In this document: in pieces, positions 19,598-29,154 of the stretch | How positions within the stretch are numbered: position 1 is the first letter of the stretch | Layout: every line of letters starts with the position of its first letter | DNA from: Pseudomonas asiatica | GTDB lineage: Bacteria > Pseudomonadota > Gammaproteobacteria > Pseudomonadales > Pseudomonadaceae | Length of the DNA stretch: 64,000 nucleotides | NCBI RefSeq assembly: GCF_040214835.1 | Contig: NZ_CP157874.1 | Span: 5,544,501-5,608,500 of the forward strand | Direction of reading: 5' to 3' | Translations under genes and position numbers: made by a program | Notes under the pieces: generated by a model | Database searches by the model: none | What the model was told of the DNA's origin: nothing | Seen by the model: only the letters and a program-made list of their open reading frames with translations

Positions 19598-20989
19598 ATG
19601 AACCTGCCGCTGTCCCTTAACCTGCTGGCGTTCCTGGCCCTGTTGCTGGGCCTGGCACAAACCCGCCGCACCGACTGGAGCCTGGCCAGGAAAGTATTGC
19701 TGGGCCTGGTGCTGGGCGTAGTGTTCGGCCTGATCCTGCATACCGTCTATGGCGCTGGCCACCCCGTACTCAAGGCCACCATCAGCTGGCTCGACCTGGT
19801 CGGCAACGGCTACGTCGGCCTGTTGCAGATGATCGTAATGCCGCTGATCTTCGCCTCGATCCTCAGTGCCGTGGCTCGCCTGCACAATGCCTCGTCACTG
19901 GGCCGCATCAGTGTGCTGAGCATTGGCACCCTGCTGCTGACCACCGCCATCGCCGCGTTGATCGGCATCGTCCTGACCAACCTGTTCGGCCTGAGCGCCG
20001 AAGGCCTGGTGGCCGGCGCGCAGGAAAGCGCGCGCATGCAGGTTATCCACAGCGACTATGCCGGCAAGGTCGCCGACCTAAACATCCCGCAATTGCTGCT
20101 GTCGTTCATCCCCAGCAACCCGGTAGGTGACCTGGCACGGGCCAAGCCGACCTCGATCATCAGCGTGGTGATCTTTGCCGTGTTCCTCGGCCTGGCCGCG
20201 TTGCAGCTGATCAAGGACGATGCCGAGAAAGGCGAACGCGCGCTGTCGGCCATCGACACCCTGCAGGCCTGGGTGATGCGCCTGGTGCGGGTGGTGATGA
20301 AGCTGACCCCGTATGGCGTACTGGCGCTGATGACCAAGGTGGTGGCCAGCTCGAACATGGAAGACATCCTCAAGCTGGGCAGCTTCGTGGTGGTGTCGTA
20401 CCTGGGCCTGGCCCTGATGTTCGTGGTGCACGGCGTTATCCTCGCCGCCACCGGCGTGAGCCCGCTGCGCTTCTTCCGCAAGGTGTGGCCGGTGCTGACC
20501 TTCGCCTTCACCAGCCGCTCCAGCGCCGCCAGCATTCCGCTGAACATCGAAGCGCAAACCCGCCGCCTGGGCGTACCGCAGTCGATTGCCAGCTTCAGCG
20601 CATCGTTCGGTACCACCATTGGCCAGAACGGCTGCGCCGGCCTCTATCCCGCCATGTTGGCGGTGATGGTGGCGCCGGCGGTGGGCATCGATACCTTCGA
20701 CCCGCTGTGGATCGCCACCCTCGTGGCCATCGTCACCTTGAGTTCGGCAGGTGTTGCCGGCGTAGGTGGCGGTGCGACTTTCGCCGCGCTGATCGTGCTG
20801 CCGGCCATGGGCTTGCCGGTGGAGCTGGTGGCGTTGCTGATTTCGGTGGAGCCGCTGATCGACATGGGCCGCACGGCGTTGAACGTGAACGGTTCGATGA
20901 CCGCAGGGGTGGTGACCAGCCAACTGCTGAAAGAGACCGACAAGGATGTGCTGGCTGGCGATGAACATGCCGAGCTGAGTCATACTTAA
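19598..20989 (+). CDS. tcyP: L-cystine / dicarboxylate:cation symporter (TcyP/YdjN type)
   Basis: A 463-residue secondary transporter of the DAACS family with eight or more hydrophobic segments. Typical stretches are [20 protein letters not shown], the serine-rich hairpin [17 protein letters not shown] and [19 protein letters not shown]. The N-terminal layout resembles the cystine symporter TcyP more than the glutamate or C4-dicarboxylate carriers, so cystine uptake is the best guess. A GGAG site precedes the ATG at 19598. It is divergent from pchP. Confidence 0.82.
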   Translation: MNLPLSLNLLAFLALLLGLAQTRRTDWSLARKVLLGLVLGVVFGLILHTVYGAGHPVLKATISWLDLVGNGYVGLLQMIVMPLIFASILSAVARLHNASSLGRISVLSIGTLLLTTAIAALIGIVLTNLFGLSAEGLVAGAQESARMQVIHSDYAGKVADLNIPQLLLSFIPSNPVGDLARAKPTSIISVVIFAVFLGLAALQLIKDDAEKGERALSAIDTLQAWVMRLVRVVMKLTPYGVLALMTKVVASSNMEDILKLGSFVVVSYLGLALMFVVHGVILAATGVSPLRFFRKVWPVLTFAFTSRSSAASIPLNIEAQTRRLGVPQSIASFSASFGTTIGQNGCAGLYPAMLAVMVAPAVGIDTFDPLWIATLVAIVTLSSAGVAGVGGGATFAALIVLPAMGLPVELVALLISVEPLIDMGRTALNVNGSMTAGVVTSQLLKETDKDVLAGDEHAELSHT

Positions 20990-20997
20990 AAATCAAA

Positions 20998-21016
20998 GGG
21001 GCCGCTATGCGGCCCC
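20998..21016 (-). terminator. Terminator between tcyP and folA
   Basis: Stem GGGGCCGC / GCGGCCCC with loop TAT. On the minus strand it is followed by TTTGATTTTTAAG, which suits folA termination; on the plus strand it may also end tcyP, though the T-tract is poor there. Confidence 0.7.
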
Positions 21017-21023
21017 AAATTGA

Positions 21024-21542
21024 TCAGCGACGATCCCAAACTTCAAAATGGTAACTGGGTGCGTCAGTTTCAGCAGGCTGGGGATCTTGGGAAATAATCT
21101 TCCATTTGGAATCGTCGACCTTGGGAAACCACGCATCTCCTTCTGGAGCATAGTCAACCTGGGTCAGGTACATCCGGTCCACTAGCTCCTGCTCTAGGGC
21201 TTGCCCATAGAGTTGGGCGCCGCCAATCAGCATAAGCTCATCCACCCCATTTTCTCTTGCCCAGCTATCTGCCCGTTCAATAGCTTCAGCCAGAGAGGGT
21301 AGGACTTCCGCCCCATCGAGCTTCAGGCCCGCCTGGCGGCTTACAACGATGTTCAAGCGCCCCGGCAAAGGACGGCCAAGAGAGTCCCATGTCTTACGCC
21401 CCATGATGATGGGCTTACCCATCGTTTGAGCTTTGAAAAATTTAAAATCCCCCGGCAAATGCCAGGGCATGCGGTTATCGATGCCAATTACACGGTTCGC
21501 ACCAATGGCAGCAATCAGGCAGAGGGGAAGTGGTTTTTTCAT
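21024..21542 (-). CDS. folA: Dihydrofolate reductase FolA
   Basis: A 172-residue DHFR that reduces dihydrofolate to tetrahydrofolate with NADPH. Conserved elements: LIAAIGANRVIGIDN, the MPWHLPGDFKFF active-site acid (Asp), GRKTWDSLGRPLPGR for NADPH binding, and IGGAQLYGQAL. The ATG at 21542 gives usual family length; a TTG seven codons upstream also exists. The gene is visibly poorer in GC than its neighbours and uses more A/T-ending codons. It lies at the end of a convergent pair with tcyP. Confidence 0.95.
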   Translation of the reverse strand: MKKPLPLCLIAAIGANRVIGIDNRMPWHLPGDFKFFKAQTMGKPIIMGRKTWDSLGRPLPGRLNIVVSRQAGLKLDGAEVLPSLAEAIERADSWARENGVDELMLIGGAQLYGQALEQELVDRMYLTQVDYAPEGDAWFPKVDDSKWKIISQDPQPAETDAPSYHFEVWDRR

Positions 21543-21653
21543 GCTGGCGAGAATACCAAACAACCCGGTGAAGATATCTAGCTAACTGTCGAGATCTATC
21601 TAGCGAAGCTCACAATTTTCCGTGTGGGTTATGCTTCTGCCCTGACCTGTGCA

Positions 21654-23045
21654 ATGGAAGACCTTGTGACCGCACCGACTTCACTGGACAAGCGCTGGCT
21701 CACCGAAGCGGTACGCCTGCGCGAGGAACATGCCGGCCCCCTGGAGGACCAGGAAGCCAACCGCCGCGCCCGCCAGGCAGGCGGTGACCTGGCGGCCCGC
21801 ATCGAAACCCGTGCCCTGTTCCTGGCCGAACGCGACGGCATCAGCACCGCCCTGCGCCACTGGAAACAGGGCGCACGCCTGGCTCTGCTGGCCTTGCTGG
21901 TGCTGGCCATGCTCAGCGGCGCAGGGTTGGCACTGGCCGCCTTGGGCGACGGGCAGCGCCCGGTGAATGTGTTCTGGGCCCTGGGCAGCCTGCTCGGCCT
22001 GAACTTGCTGATGCTGCTGGGCTGGGCCATCGGCTTTGCACTGAGCGGCGAGCATGGCGCGGGGCTGGGCCGCCTGTGGCTGTGGCTGAGCGAACGCTTT
22101 GCCCGTGACGCCAAGGCCGCGCACCTGGCACCGGCGCTGCTGGTGCTGCTGCAACGCCAGCGCCTGAACCGCTGGCTGCTCGGCCTGCTGGTGCATGGCC
22201 TGTGGCTGCTGGCGATGATCACCGCACTGGGCATGCTACTGGCCTTGCTGGCAACCCGGCGCTATGGCTTTGTCTGGGAGACCACCCTGCTCGCCGCCGA
22301 CCCGTTCATCCACCTGACCCAAGCCTTGGGCGCGCTGCCCTCGTTACTGGGCTTCACGGTACCCGACGAGACCATGATCCGCGCCAGTGGCGACAGCCAG
22401 CCGGCCCTGGACCTGGCGCGCCAGGCCTGGGCCAGCTGGCTGCTTGGCGTGGTGCTGGTGTACGGCCTGCTGCCGCGTCTGCTGCTGGCCGGGCTGTGTC
22501 TGTGGCGCTGGCGTCAAGGCCGCCAACACCTGGCGCTGGACCTCAGCCTGCCCGGCTACGCACAGCTGCGTGAAGCGCTGATGCCACGCAGCGAACGCAT
22601 CGGCGTCCAGGATGCCGCGCCCGAGGCCTTGCCGCAGTTTGCCGCTGGCCAGCTGGAAAGCGGCAGCAGCGGTGCCCTGCTGGTCGGCCTGGAGCTGGAC
22701 GACCAGCACCCCTGGCCACCCGCCCTGCCGAAAAGCGTGACCAGTGCCGGCGTGCTCGACAGCCGCGAATCGCGCAACCGCCTGCTCGAACAGCTCAGCC
22801 GTTTTCCGCCGGCACGCCTGGCCATCGCTTGCGACCCGCGCCGTTCGCCCGACCGCGGCAGCCTGGCGCTGCTCGCCGAGCTGGCACGCAATGCCGGCGC
22901 CACCCGCATCTGGCTACTGCAGGCCGCACCGGGCGAGGCCCTGGACGCCCAACGCCTGGGCGACTGGCACGACGCCCTCGACCGCCTTGGCCTGGCGCAT
23001 GCCGATACCTCGCCGCTGACCTGGCTGGAGCATGGCCATGACTGA
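21654..23045 (+). CDS. DUF2868 domain-containing inner-membrane protein
   Basis: A 463-residue membrane protein. Its N-terminal 60 residues are charged and soluble, followed by four strongly hydrophobic segments (about residues 65-90, 105-130, 170-200 and 255-285) and a C-terminal cytoplasmic half. The family is DUF2868; the function is unknown. It overlaps the following GTPase gene by eight bases, and the two families regularly occur together. A GTG ten codons upstream is an alternative start. Confidence 0.8.
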   Translation: MEDLVTAPTSLDKRWLTEAVRLREEHAGPLEDQEANRRARQAGGDLAARIETRALFLAERDGISTALRHWKQGARLALLALLVLAMLSGAGLALAALGDGQRPVNVFWALGSLLGLNLLMLLGWAIGFALSGEHGAGLGRLWLWLSERFARDAKAAHLAPALLVLLQRQRLNRWLLGLLVHGLWLLAMITALGMLLALLATRRYGFVWETTLLAADPFIHLTQALGALPSLLGFTVPDETMIRASGDSQPALDLARQAWASWLLGVVLVYGLLPRLLLAGLCLWRWRQGRQHLALDLSLPGYAQLREALMPRSERIGVQDAAPEALPQFAAGQLESGSSGALLVGLELDDQHPWPPALPKSVTSAGVLDSRESRNRLLEQLSRFPPARLAIACDPRRSPDRGSLALLAELARNAGATRIWLLQAAPGEALDAQRLGDWHDALDRLGLAHADTSPLTWLEHGHD

Positions 23046-24402
23046 GCCGCTGAAACTGGCCGTGGTCGGCCACACCAACGTCGGCAAGACCTCGCTGCTG
23101 CGCACCCTGACCCGTGACGTCGGCTTTGGCGAAGTCTCCCACCGCCCCAGCACCACCCGCCATGTGGAAGGTGCGCGGCTGTCGGTGGACGGCGAACCCT
23201 TGCTCGAACTGTACGACACCCCGGGCCTGGAAGACGCCATCGCCCTGCTCGACTACCTCGAACGCCTGGAGCGCCCGGGCGAGCGCCTGGACGGCCCGGC
23301 CCGCCTCGAGCGCTTTCTGCAAGGCAGCGAGGCACGCCAGCGTTTCGAGCAGGAGGCCAAGGTGCTGCGCCAGCTGCTTGCCAGCAATGCCGGCTTGTAT
23401 GTGATCGACGCCCGCGAACCGGTGCTGGCCAAATACCGCGACGAACTGGAAGTGCTGGCCAGTTGTGGCAAGCCGCTGCTACCGGTGCTCAACTTCGTCG
23501 CCAGCCACCAGCACCGCGAGCCGCAATGGCGTGAAGCCCTTGCCAGGCTTGGGCTTCACGCGTTGGTGCGGTTCGACAGCGTGGCCCCGCCAGAGGATGG
23601 CGAGCGCCGGTTGTACGAAAGCCTGGCCCTGCTGCTGGAAGACGCCCGCCCGGCCCTGCAGCGGCTGATCGACGACCAGCAGGCACAGCGCCTGGCGCGT
23701 CGGCACAGCGGCAAGCGCCTGATTGCCGAGCTGCTGCTGGACTGCGCCGCCTGCCGGCGCAGCGTCGAGGCCGAACCGGCTGCCGAAGCCCAGGCCATCG
23801 AGGCATTGCGGCAAGAGGTGCGCCAGCGCGAGCAGCGCTGTGTCGAGGCACTGCTCAAGCTGTATGCCTTCCGCCGCGAGGACGCCCATGCCAGCGACCT
23901 GCCGTTGCTGGATGGCCGTTGGGGCGATGACCTGTTCAATCCCGAAACCTTGAAGCTGCTGGGCGTGCGCCTGGGCAGTGGTGTGGCCGCCGGTGCTGCG
24001 GCGGGTGCCGGGGTGGACCTGCTGGTCGGCGGCCTGACACTGGGGGCTGCCGCCCTGGCCGGGGCGATTGCCGGCGGCGCGCTGCAGACGGCGCGCAACT
24101 ATGGGTCGCGGTTGATGGGCAAGCTCAAGGGCAAGCGCGAGCTGACGGTGGACGACACGGTGTTGCGCTTGTTGGCCTTGCGTCAGCAGCAGTTGATGGT
24201 GGCGCTGGAAAACCGCGGGCATGCGGCGCAGGATAGCATTCGGCTGGGGGAGCTGGATGAGAAGGCCTGGCGGGAGGGCAAGTTGCCGGAGGCGCTGAGC
24301 AAGGCGCGGGCGCATCCGCAGTGGTCCACCCTCAACCCTGGGGCGAAGCTGAACCAGGCTGAGCGGCAGGAACAGCTGGAGGCGCTGGTTTCACAGTTTT
24401 GA
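23038..24402 (+). CDS. GTPase with DUF3482 domain
   Basis: A 454-residue Era/TrmE-like GTPase. The P-loop is VVGHTNVGKTSLL (near residue 10) and the G3 element is DTPGLED; G4 is not the standard NKxD (LPVLNFVAS is at that place). The C-terminal DUF3482 domain includes a glycine/alanine-rich hydrophobic segment (GSGVAAGAAAGAGVDLLVGG onward, about residues 315-355) that could insert in a membrane. It overlaps the DUF2868 gene, so the two products probably work together at the inner membrane. An ATG two codons earlier (23032) is equally possible. Confidence 0.85.
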   Translation: MTEPLKLAVVGHTNVGKTSLLRTLTRDVGFGEVSHRPSTTRHVEGARLSVDGEPLLELYDTPGLEDAIALLDYLERLERPGERLDGPARLERFLQGSEARQRFEQEAKVLRQLLASNAGLYVIDAREPVLAKYRDELEVLASCGKPLLPVLNFVASHQHREPQWREALARLGLHALVRFDSVAPPEDGERRLYESLALLLEDARPALQRLIDDQQAQRLARRHSGKRLIAELLLDCAACRRSVEAEPAAEAQAIEALRQEVRQREQRCVEALLKLYAFRREDAHASDLPLLDGRWGDDLFNPETLKLLGVRLGSGVAAGAAAGAGVDLLVGGLTLGAAALAGAIAGGALQTARNYGSRLMGKLKGKRELTVDDTVLRLLALRQQQLMVALENRGHAAQDSIRLGELDEKAWREGKLPEALSKARAHPQWSTLNPGAKLNQAERQEQLEALVSQF

Positions 24403-24414
24403 TCAAGCAGGTCT

Positions 24415-24508
24415 GGCCTCTTCGCGGGTAAACCCGCTCCCACAGGTATCTCAAATTCCTTGAGATGTGCACTATTCCTGTGGGAGCGGGTTCACCCGCG
24501 AAGAGGCC
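24415..24508. repeat. REP pair, inverted (CGGGTTTACCCG type)
   Basis: GGCCTCTTCGCGGGTAAACC... at 24415-24446 and its inverse at 24477-24508, with a 30-bp spacer. It is placed between the convergent GTPase and PhnZ-like genes. Confidence 0.9.
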
Positions 24509-24527
24509 CGCACAGGCAGCCCACATC

Positions 24528-25076
24528 TCAAAGTAATGCCAAAGCCTTCCGCTTCAACCCATCCAGGTCAATCACCGTCACCCCGACCACCTTGGCCCGC
24601 TCATCCCACTCCCTCATCCGCAAGCTCACCTCGAACAGCGGGTCCCGCTCGAACAAATCCGCCTCGTCCTCGCTCATCACGCCCCCCTGATACTCCAAGG
24701 TCCGCCTGCTCGCTTCACTCAACCGCTGGTAATACCCAGGCTGGCGCAAAGTCAGGTAGCGCTTGGCCTCCACGTGATACTGCACCAGCCGTGCCATGCG
24801 TTCGCCGAAACCACAGCGGCGTAAATACTCGGCGCCGATGCGCTCATGGCTGACCACGCCATAGCCGCCCATGCTGGCGTCACCGCCGCACAGGTGGCCG
24901 ATGTCATGGAAGAACGCCGCCAGCACCACTTCGTCGTCGAAGCCTTCGGCCATGGCCAGTTGCGCGGCCTGGGACATGTGTTCGAGCTGGGTGATAGCTT
25001 CGCCGATGTAGTCGTCACTGCCGTGGCGTTCGTACAGCGCGAAGGTGCTGTCGATGATCTGGGCTGGGGTGGGCAT
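24528..25076 (-). CDS. phnZ: PhnZ-like HD-domain diiron oxygenase (phosphonate degradation)
   Basis: A 182-residue HD-domain protein. Ligand-type residues lie where PhnZ has them: His33, the pair His57-Asp58 in FFHDIGHL, His77 (VVSHERIG), His101 (VQYHVEAKRYL) and Asp158 (MREWDE). Substrate-type residues Tyr23 and Glu26 (YIGEA), His61 and Lys105 are also present. PhnZ splits 2-amino-1-hydroxyethylphosphonate, made by PhnY, into glycine and phosphate. The gene lies downstream of a 2-aminoethylphosphonate transporter, which supports the role, but no phnY is in the window. The ATG at 25076 is used; a GTG one codon earlier exists. Residue matches are from memory of the family. Confidence 0.78.
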   Translation of the reverse strand: MPTPAQIIDSTFALYERHGSDDYIGEAITQLEHMSQAAQLAMAEGFDDEVVLAAFFHDIGHLCGGDASMGGYGVVSHERIGAEYLRRCGFGERMARLVQYHVEAKRYLTLRQPGYYQRLSEASRRTLEYQGGVMSEDEADLFERDPLFEVSLRMREWDERAKVVGVTVIDLDGLKRKALALL

Positions 25077-25107
25077 CACTGTTTATTCCTGGCTGGATTG
25101 CAGCAGT

Positions 25108-25203
25108 GGCTTCTTCGCGGGCATGCCCGCTCCCACAAGGATCGCACACAGCTGAACGACTGCGCGGTACCTGTGGGAGCGGGCGAGCCCGCGAAGAGTC
25201 CGG
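25108..25203. repeat. REP pair, inverted (CGGGCATGCCCG / CGGGCGAGCCCG)
   Basis: Arms TTCGCGGGCATGCCCGCTCC and CTGTGGGAGCGGGCGAGCCC, spacer about 30 bp. It lies inside the transporter-phnZ unit, between the binding-protein stop and the phnZ-like start, so it may form an mRNA 3' stabiliser or a polarity element. Confidence 0.88.
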
Positions 25204-25209
25204 TGCAGG

Positions 25210-26235
25210 CTACTGCTGAGCCACCTTCTCCGACTTGCCGTCATAGCGCTTGCGCCACTCGGCCAGGATCTGGTCACGGTTCTTCGAGGCCCAGGCAAAG
25301 TCGTTCTTGATCAGGCGCTGTTCATAGTCCGCCGGCAGTTCGGTCTGCGGCTTGGCAATACCCGGGGCAGCCAGCACGGCGAAGTTCTCCTTGTACAGCT
25401 CCATGGCCGCCGGGCTTGCCGAGAAATCAGCCAGGCGCTTGGCCGCATCCGCTTTTGGCGAACCCTTGATCACCGCAGTCGCCTCGATCTCCCAGCCCAG
25501 GCCTTCCTTCGGCAGCACGATGTCCAGCGGCGCGCCCTGGCGCTTGAGCTGCACGGCCGGGTACTCGAACGAGATACCGATCGGGAATTCACCCGCTGCG
25601 GCAAGCTTGCACGGCTTGGAGCCGGAATGAACGTACTGGCCGATGTTCTGGTGCAGTGCATCCATGTACGCCCAACCCTGTGGCTCGCCAAAGGTCTGCA
25701 ACCAGGCACTGACATCCAGGAAGCCGGTGCCGGACGAGGCCGGGTTCGGCATGACGATCTTGCCCTTGTACTCAGGCTTGGTCAGGTCCTGCCAGCTCAC
25801 CGGCTTGCTCAGGCCCTGCTTCTCGGCCTCGATGGTATTGAAGCAGATGGTCGCGGCCCACACGTCCATACCGACCCAGGCTGGTGGGTTGGCAGCATCG
25901 CGGTAATTGGCGGCAATCTTGCCCAGGTCCTTCGGTGCGTAGGCTTCGAGCATGCCGTTCTGGTCGAGGATGGCCAGGCTGGAAGCAGCCAGGCCCCACA
26001 CTGCGTCGGCTTGCGGGCGGTCTTTCTCGGCCAGCAGCTTGGCGGTGATGATGCCGGTGGAGTCACGAACCCACTTGATCTCGATGTCCGGGTTGGCCTT
26101 CTCGAAGGCCTGCTTGTAGCTCTTCAGCTGTTCGGCTTCCAGGGCGGTGTAGACCGTCAGCTGGGTACCAGCGGCCGAAGCCTGCAGGCTGAACACGGCG
26201 GAAACGGCAGCGGCAAGTGCAAGGTGCTTGTACAT
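25210..26235 (-). CDS. aepX: 2-aminoethylphosphonate ABC transporter, substrate-binding protein
   Basis: A 341-residue periplasmic binding protein with a signal peptide (MYKHLALAAAVSAVFSLQASA). It belongs to the iron(III)/2-aminoethylphosphonate binding family: LTVYTALEAEQLKSYKQAFE, WVRDSTGIITAKLLAEK and PNPASSGTGFLDVSAW. It delivers the phosphonate to the membrane complex encoded next to it. It is the third cistron of the ATPase-permease-binding protein unit; the gap to the permease stop is 18 bp. The substrate is inferred from family and from the adjacent PhnZ-like gene. Confidence 0.85.
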   Translation of the reverse strand: MYKHLALAAAVSAVFSLQASAAGTQLTVYTALEAEQLKSYKQAFEKANPDIEIKWVRDSTGIITAKLLAEKDRPQADAVWGLAASSLAILDQNGMLEAYAPKDLGKIAANYRDAANPPAWVGMDVWAATICFNTIEAEKQGLSKPVSWQDLTKPEYKGKIVMPNPASSGTGFLDVSAWLQTFGEPQGWAYMDALHQNIGQYVHSGSKPCKLAAAGEFPIGISFEYPAVQLKRQGAPLDIVLPKEGLGWEIEATAVIKGSPKADAAKRLADFSASPAAMELYKENFAVLAAPGIAKPQTELPADYEQRLIKNDFAWASKNRDQILAEWRKRYDGKSEKVAQQ

Positions 26236-26253
26236 GGGTAGGTTCCTTACAGG

Positions 26254-27978
26254 TCAGACGGTCGCGGCGCGTTGGCGCCAGGCTTGGGAGCGGCGCAGCA
26301 GGCCGCGTGAGGCTGCGGCCAGCAGCAGTGAAGCGCCTGCACTGGTCAGCAGGATCAGGGTGGACATGGCGGCGGCACCACCGACGTTGCCGGCGTCATC
26401 CATGTTCAGCACGGCGACGGCAGCCAGGATGGTGTCGGGGCTGTACAGGAAGATCGCCGCCGACACGGTGGTCATCGCCGAGACGAACAGGTAGCGGATG
26501 ATGTCCAGCAGCGCCGGCAGGCAGATCGGCACGGTCACCCGCAGGAAGTGCCTGTACAGCGGCGCCTTCAGCGACAGCGCGGCAGCCTCGAACTCGCCGT
26601 CGAGCTGGCGCAGGGCGGTGGTCGCAGTCATCTGCGCGGTGGTCAGGTAGTGGGCGATGGTGCACACCACCAGCAGCCCCATGCCGCCGTAGAACACATG
26701 CAGCGGGTTGCCGTTCAGGTTGAAGAAGAATACGTAGCCCAGGCCCAGCACCAGGCCCGGCACGGCCATGGGGATGAAGCTGAGCAGGCGCAGCGCCTGG
26801 TTGAGCAGGCGTTGGCCCTGGGTCTTCTCCATCAGGTAGGCGCCGGTGAAGATCACGATGCTGCCGATCAGCGCGGTGCCGATGGCCATGGTCACGCTGT
26901 TGCGGTAGGCCAGCCAGCCACCACCGGCGGTGTCCTCGAACATGTAGTGACGCAGCGACAACGACAGGTTGTAGGGCCAGAAAGTGACCAGCGACGAATA
27001 CACCGCCATGCCGATCACCAGCAGCAATGCCGCGCACACCAGCAGCACGATCGCCAGGAAGCAGGCATCACGGCCCCGCGACGGCTTGGGCTCGAACACT
27101 TGGGCACGGCCGCTCATGGCCTCGCCCTGGCGCCGGCGCAGCCAGGCATCGACGGTAAAGCTGAACAGCGCCGGCAACAGCAGCACCATGCCGATCAGCG
27201 CGCCGCGGCCGAACTGCTGCTGGCCGACCACAGCCTTGTAGGCTTCCAGGGCCAGCACCTGATAGTCGCCGCCGACCACGACCGGTACACCGAAGTCGGT
27301 GATGGTCAGGGTGAACACCAGGCAGAACGCTGCGAATACTGCCTGGCGCGTGGCCGGCCAGGTGATGCTGGTGAACGCTCGCCAAGGGCCGGCACCCATG
27401 CTGGACGCTGCGTCGAACAGGCGTGCATCGGCCAGCGATAGCGCCGACAGCAGGATCATCAGGGCATGCGGGAAGGTGTAGATGGCCTCGCCCAGCACAA
27501 TGCCCCAGAAGCCATAGATGTTGTCGCTGAGCAACCCGCGCAGCAGCCCCTGGTTACCGAACAGGTAGACCAGGGCGATGGCCGGCAGCATTGACGGCGC
27601 CAGCAGCGGCAGCAACGAAATCCCCCGCCACAAGCCTTTGCCCGGAATCAGCGTGCGTTGCAGGGCATAGGCGAACAGGTAGGCCTGCGGCACCACGATG
27701 GCTGCCACCGTGAAGGCCACCGACAGACTGTTGCCCAGCAGCCAGTGGAAGTTTTCACTGGCGAACAGTTCGCGGGCCGCCAGCAGGCCGCCACCCTGGC
27801 CCGCTTCTGCGCTGAAGCCGCGCCAGAAGATCGCCAGCAGCGGCATCAGCACCGCCAGCACCAGAAGGATCAGCAGCAGGCTCTTGCCGCCGACGACAAA
27901 CAACCGGTCGCCCAGGGCGACGCCAGCACGCGGCGTGGCCTTGGCCTGGCTCAGCGGCAGGGACATTGGCGCGGCCAT
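26254..27978 (-). CDS. aepW: 2-aminoethylphosphonate ABC transporter, fused double permease
   Basis: A 574-residue inner-membrane protein in which two permease domains are joined in one chain, giving about 12 transmembrane segments. Each half carries an EAA-type loop (near MGAGPWRAFTSITWPATRQA and AALSLKAPLYRHFLRVTVP). This is the 2-aminoethylphosphonate / ferric-type permease layout. The start MAAPMSLPLSQ at 27978 is one base from the ATPase stop, indicating coupling; the frame is open further upstream only inside the ATPase gene. Confidence 0.85.
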   Translation of the reverse strand: MAAPMSLPLSQAKATPRAGVALGDRLFVVGGKSLLLILLVLAVLMPLLAIFWRGFSAEAGQGGGLLAARELFASENFHWLLGNSLSVAFTVAAIVVPQAYLFAYALQRTLIPGKGLWRGISLLPLLAPSMLPAIALVYLFGNQGLLRGLLSDNIYGFWGIVLGEAIYTFPHALMILLSALSLADARLFDAASSMGAGPWRAFTSITWPATRQAVFAAFCLVFTLTITDFGVPVVVGGDYQVLALEAYKAVVGQQQFGRGALIGMVLLLPALFSFTVDAWLRRRQGEAMSGRAQVFEPKPSRGRDACFLAIVLLVCAALLLVIGMAVYSSLVTFWPYNLSLSLRHYMFEDTAGGGWLAYRNSVTMAIGTALIGSIVIFTGAYLMEKTQGQRLLNQALRLLSFIPMAVPGLVLGLGYVFFFNLNGNPLHVFYGGMGLLVVCTIAHYLTTAQMTATTALRQLDGEFEAAALSLKAPLYRHFLRVTVPICLPALLDIIRYLFVSAMTTVSAAIFLYSPDTILAAVAVLNMDDAGNVGGAAAMSTLILLTSAGASLLLAAASRGLLRRSQAWRQRAATV

Positions 27979-27979
27979 C

Positions 27980-29038
27980 TCAGGCAAACACCTGCAGGCT
28001 CTGCGGCGGCAGCGCCACCCAGATGTCCTGCGAGCCCAGCCGCGGCATGGCCTCGGGGGCCAGCTCCGCCAGCAGTGCATGGCCAGGCAGCGCCTTGAGC
28101 TCGAAGCTCATGCGGCAGCGGTTACCGAGGAAGGTGATTTCACGGACCATGGCCGGGAACAGGTTTTCTTCGTGCACCGCCGGGTTGACCGTGATCGCCT
28201 CCGGGCGGCAGAACAGCCGGCCGCTGCTGGGTCGGGCCGAACCTGGTGCCAGACGCATGTTCATGCCACCGACCTGGGCATGGCTGTCACTGCTGCGCTG
28301 GAACGGCAACCAGTTGCCCTGGCCGACGAACTCGGCAACGAACGGCGTGGCCGGCTGGTCATAGATTTCCTGCGGGGTGGCGTACTGCTCGACCTGGCCG
28401 TTGTTCATCACCGCAATGCGGTCGGCCATCAGCATGGCCTCGTCCTGGTTGTGAGTGACCATCAGCGTGGTGATACCCAGCTGGCGCTGCAGCTGGCGCA
28501 GTTCGGTGCACAGGTGCTCGCGCACCCGGGCATCCAGCGCCGACATCGGCTCGTCCAGCAGCAGCAACGACGGCGACGGTGCCAGCGCACGGGCCAGGGC
28601 CACACGCTGCTGCTGGCCACCGGAAAGCTGACCGGGGTACTTCTTCTCGCTGCCGGCCAGGCCCACCAGTTCGAGCATTTCGGCCACTCGCTGGCGAGCC
28701 TGCTCGCGGCCACTGCCAGTCAGGCCATAGGCGATGTTGGCTTCGACGGTGAGGTTGGGGAACAGCGCGTAGGACTGGAACAGGATGCCGTAGTCACGGG
28801 CCTGGGGTGGCAGCTCCGAGATATCGCGCTCGCCGATGTACAACGTACCGCGGTCCTGGCGCTCCAGGCCGGCGATGCAGCGCAGCAACGTGGTCTTGCC
28901 GCAGCCGGACGGCCCGAGCAGGCACACCAGTTCGCCGGCGGCGATGTCCAGCGAGACATCGTTCAGCGCCGTGAAGGCGCCGAAGCGCTTGTGGATGTTG
29001 CGCACTTTCATCTGTGCGCCGGGGGTGGTGTGGTTCAT
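27980..29038 (-). CDS. aepV: 2-aminoethylphosphonate ABC transporter, ATP-binding protein
   Basis: A 352-residue ABC ATPase. Walker A is LGPSGCGKTTLLRCIAG, the signature is LSGGQQQRVALARALAP, Walker B is LLLLDEPMSALDARVRE and the switch His is in MVTHNQDEA. A C-terminal TOBE-like domain follows (FCRPEAITVNPAVHEENLF). It powers uptake through the fused permease. It is the first gene of the transporter unit; 219 bp with a REP pair separate it from the LysR gene upstream. Confidence 0.88.
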   Translation of the reverse strand: MNHTTPGAQMKVRNIHKRFGAFTALNDVSLDIAAGELVCLLGPSGCGKTTLLRCIAGLERQDRGTLYIGERDISELPPQARDYGILFQSYALFPNLTVEANIAYGLTGSGREQARQRVAEMLELVGLAGSEKKYPGQLSGGQQQRVALARALAPSPSLLLLDEPMSALDARVREHLCTELRQLQRQLGITTLMVTHNQDEAMLMADRIAVMNNGQVEQYATPQEIYDQPATPFVAEFVGQGNWLPFQRSSDSHAQVGGMNMRLAPGSARPSSGRLFCRPEAITVNPAVHEENLFPAMVREITFLGNRCRMSFELKALPGHALLAELAPEAMPRLGSQDIWVALPPQSLQVFA

Positions 29039-29154
29039 GGCAGGGCCTCATCGAAGAGATGGGGGCCATGCTAGGAAGGCTGTGCGAAGGTTCTGTGGCT
29101 TTAGGGCAAAAGCGGGTGATAGTGGTATAGGCAGATTTTGTAGTGGCCTTCGCG

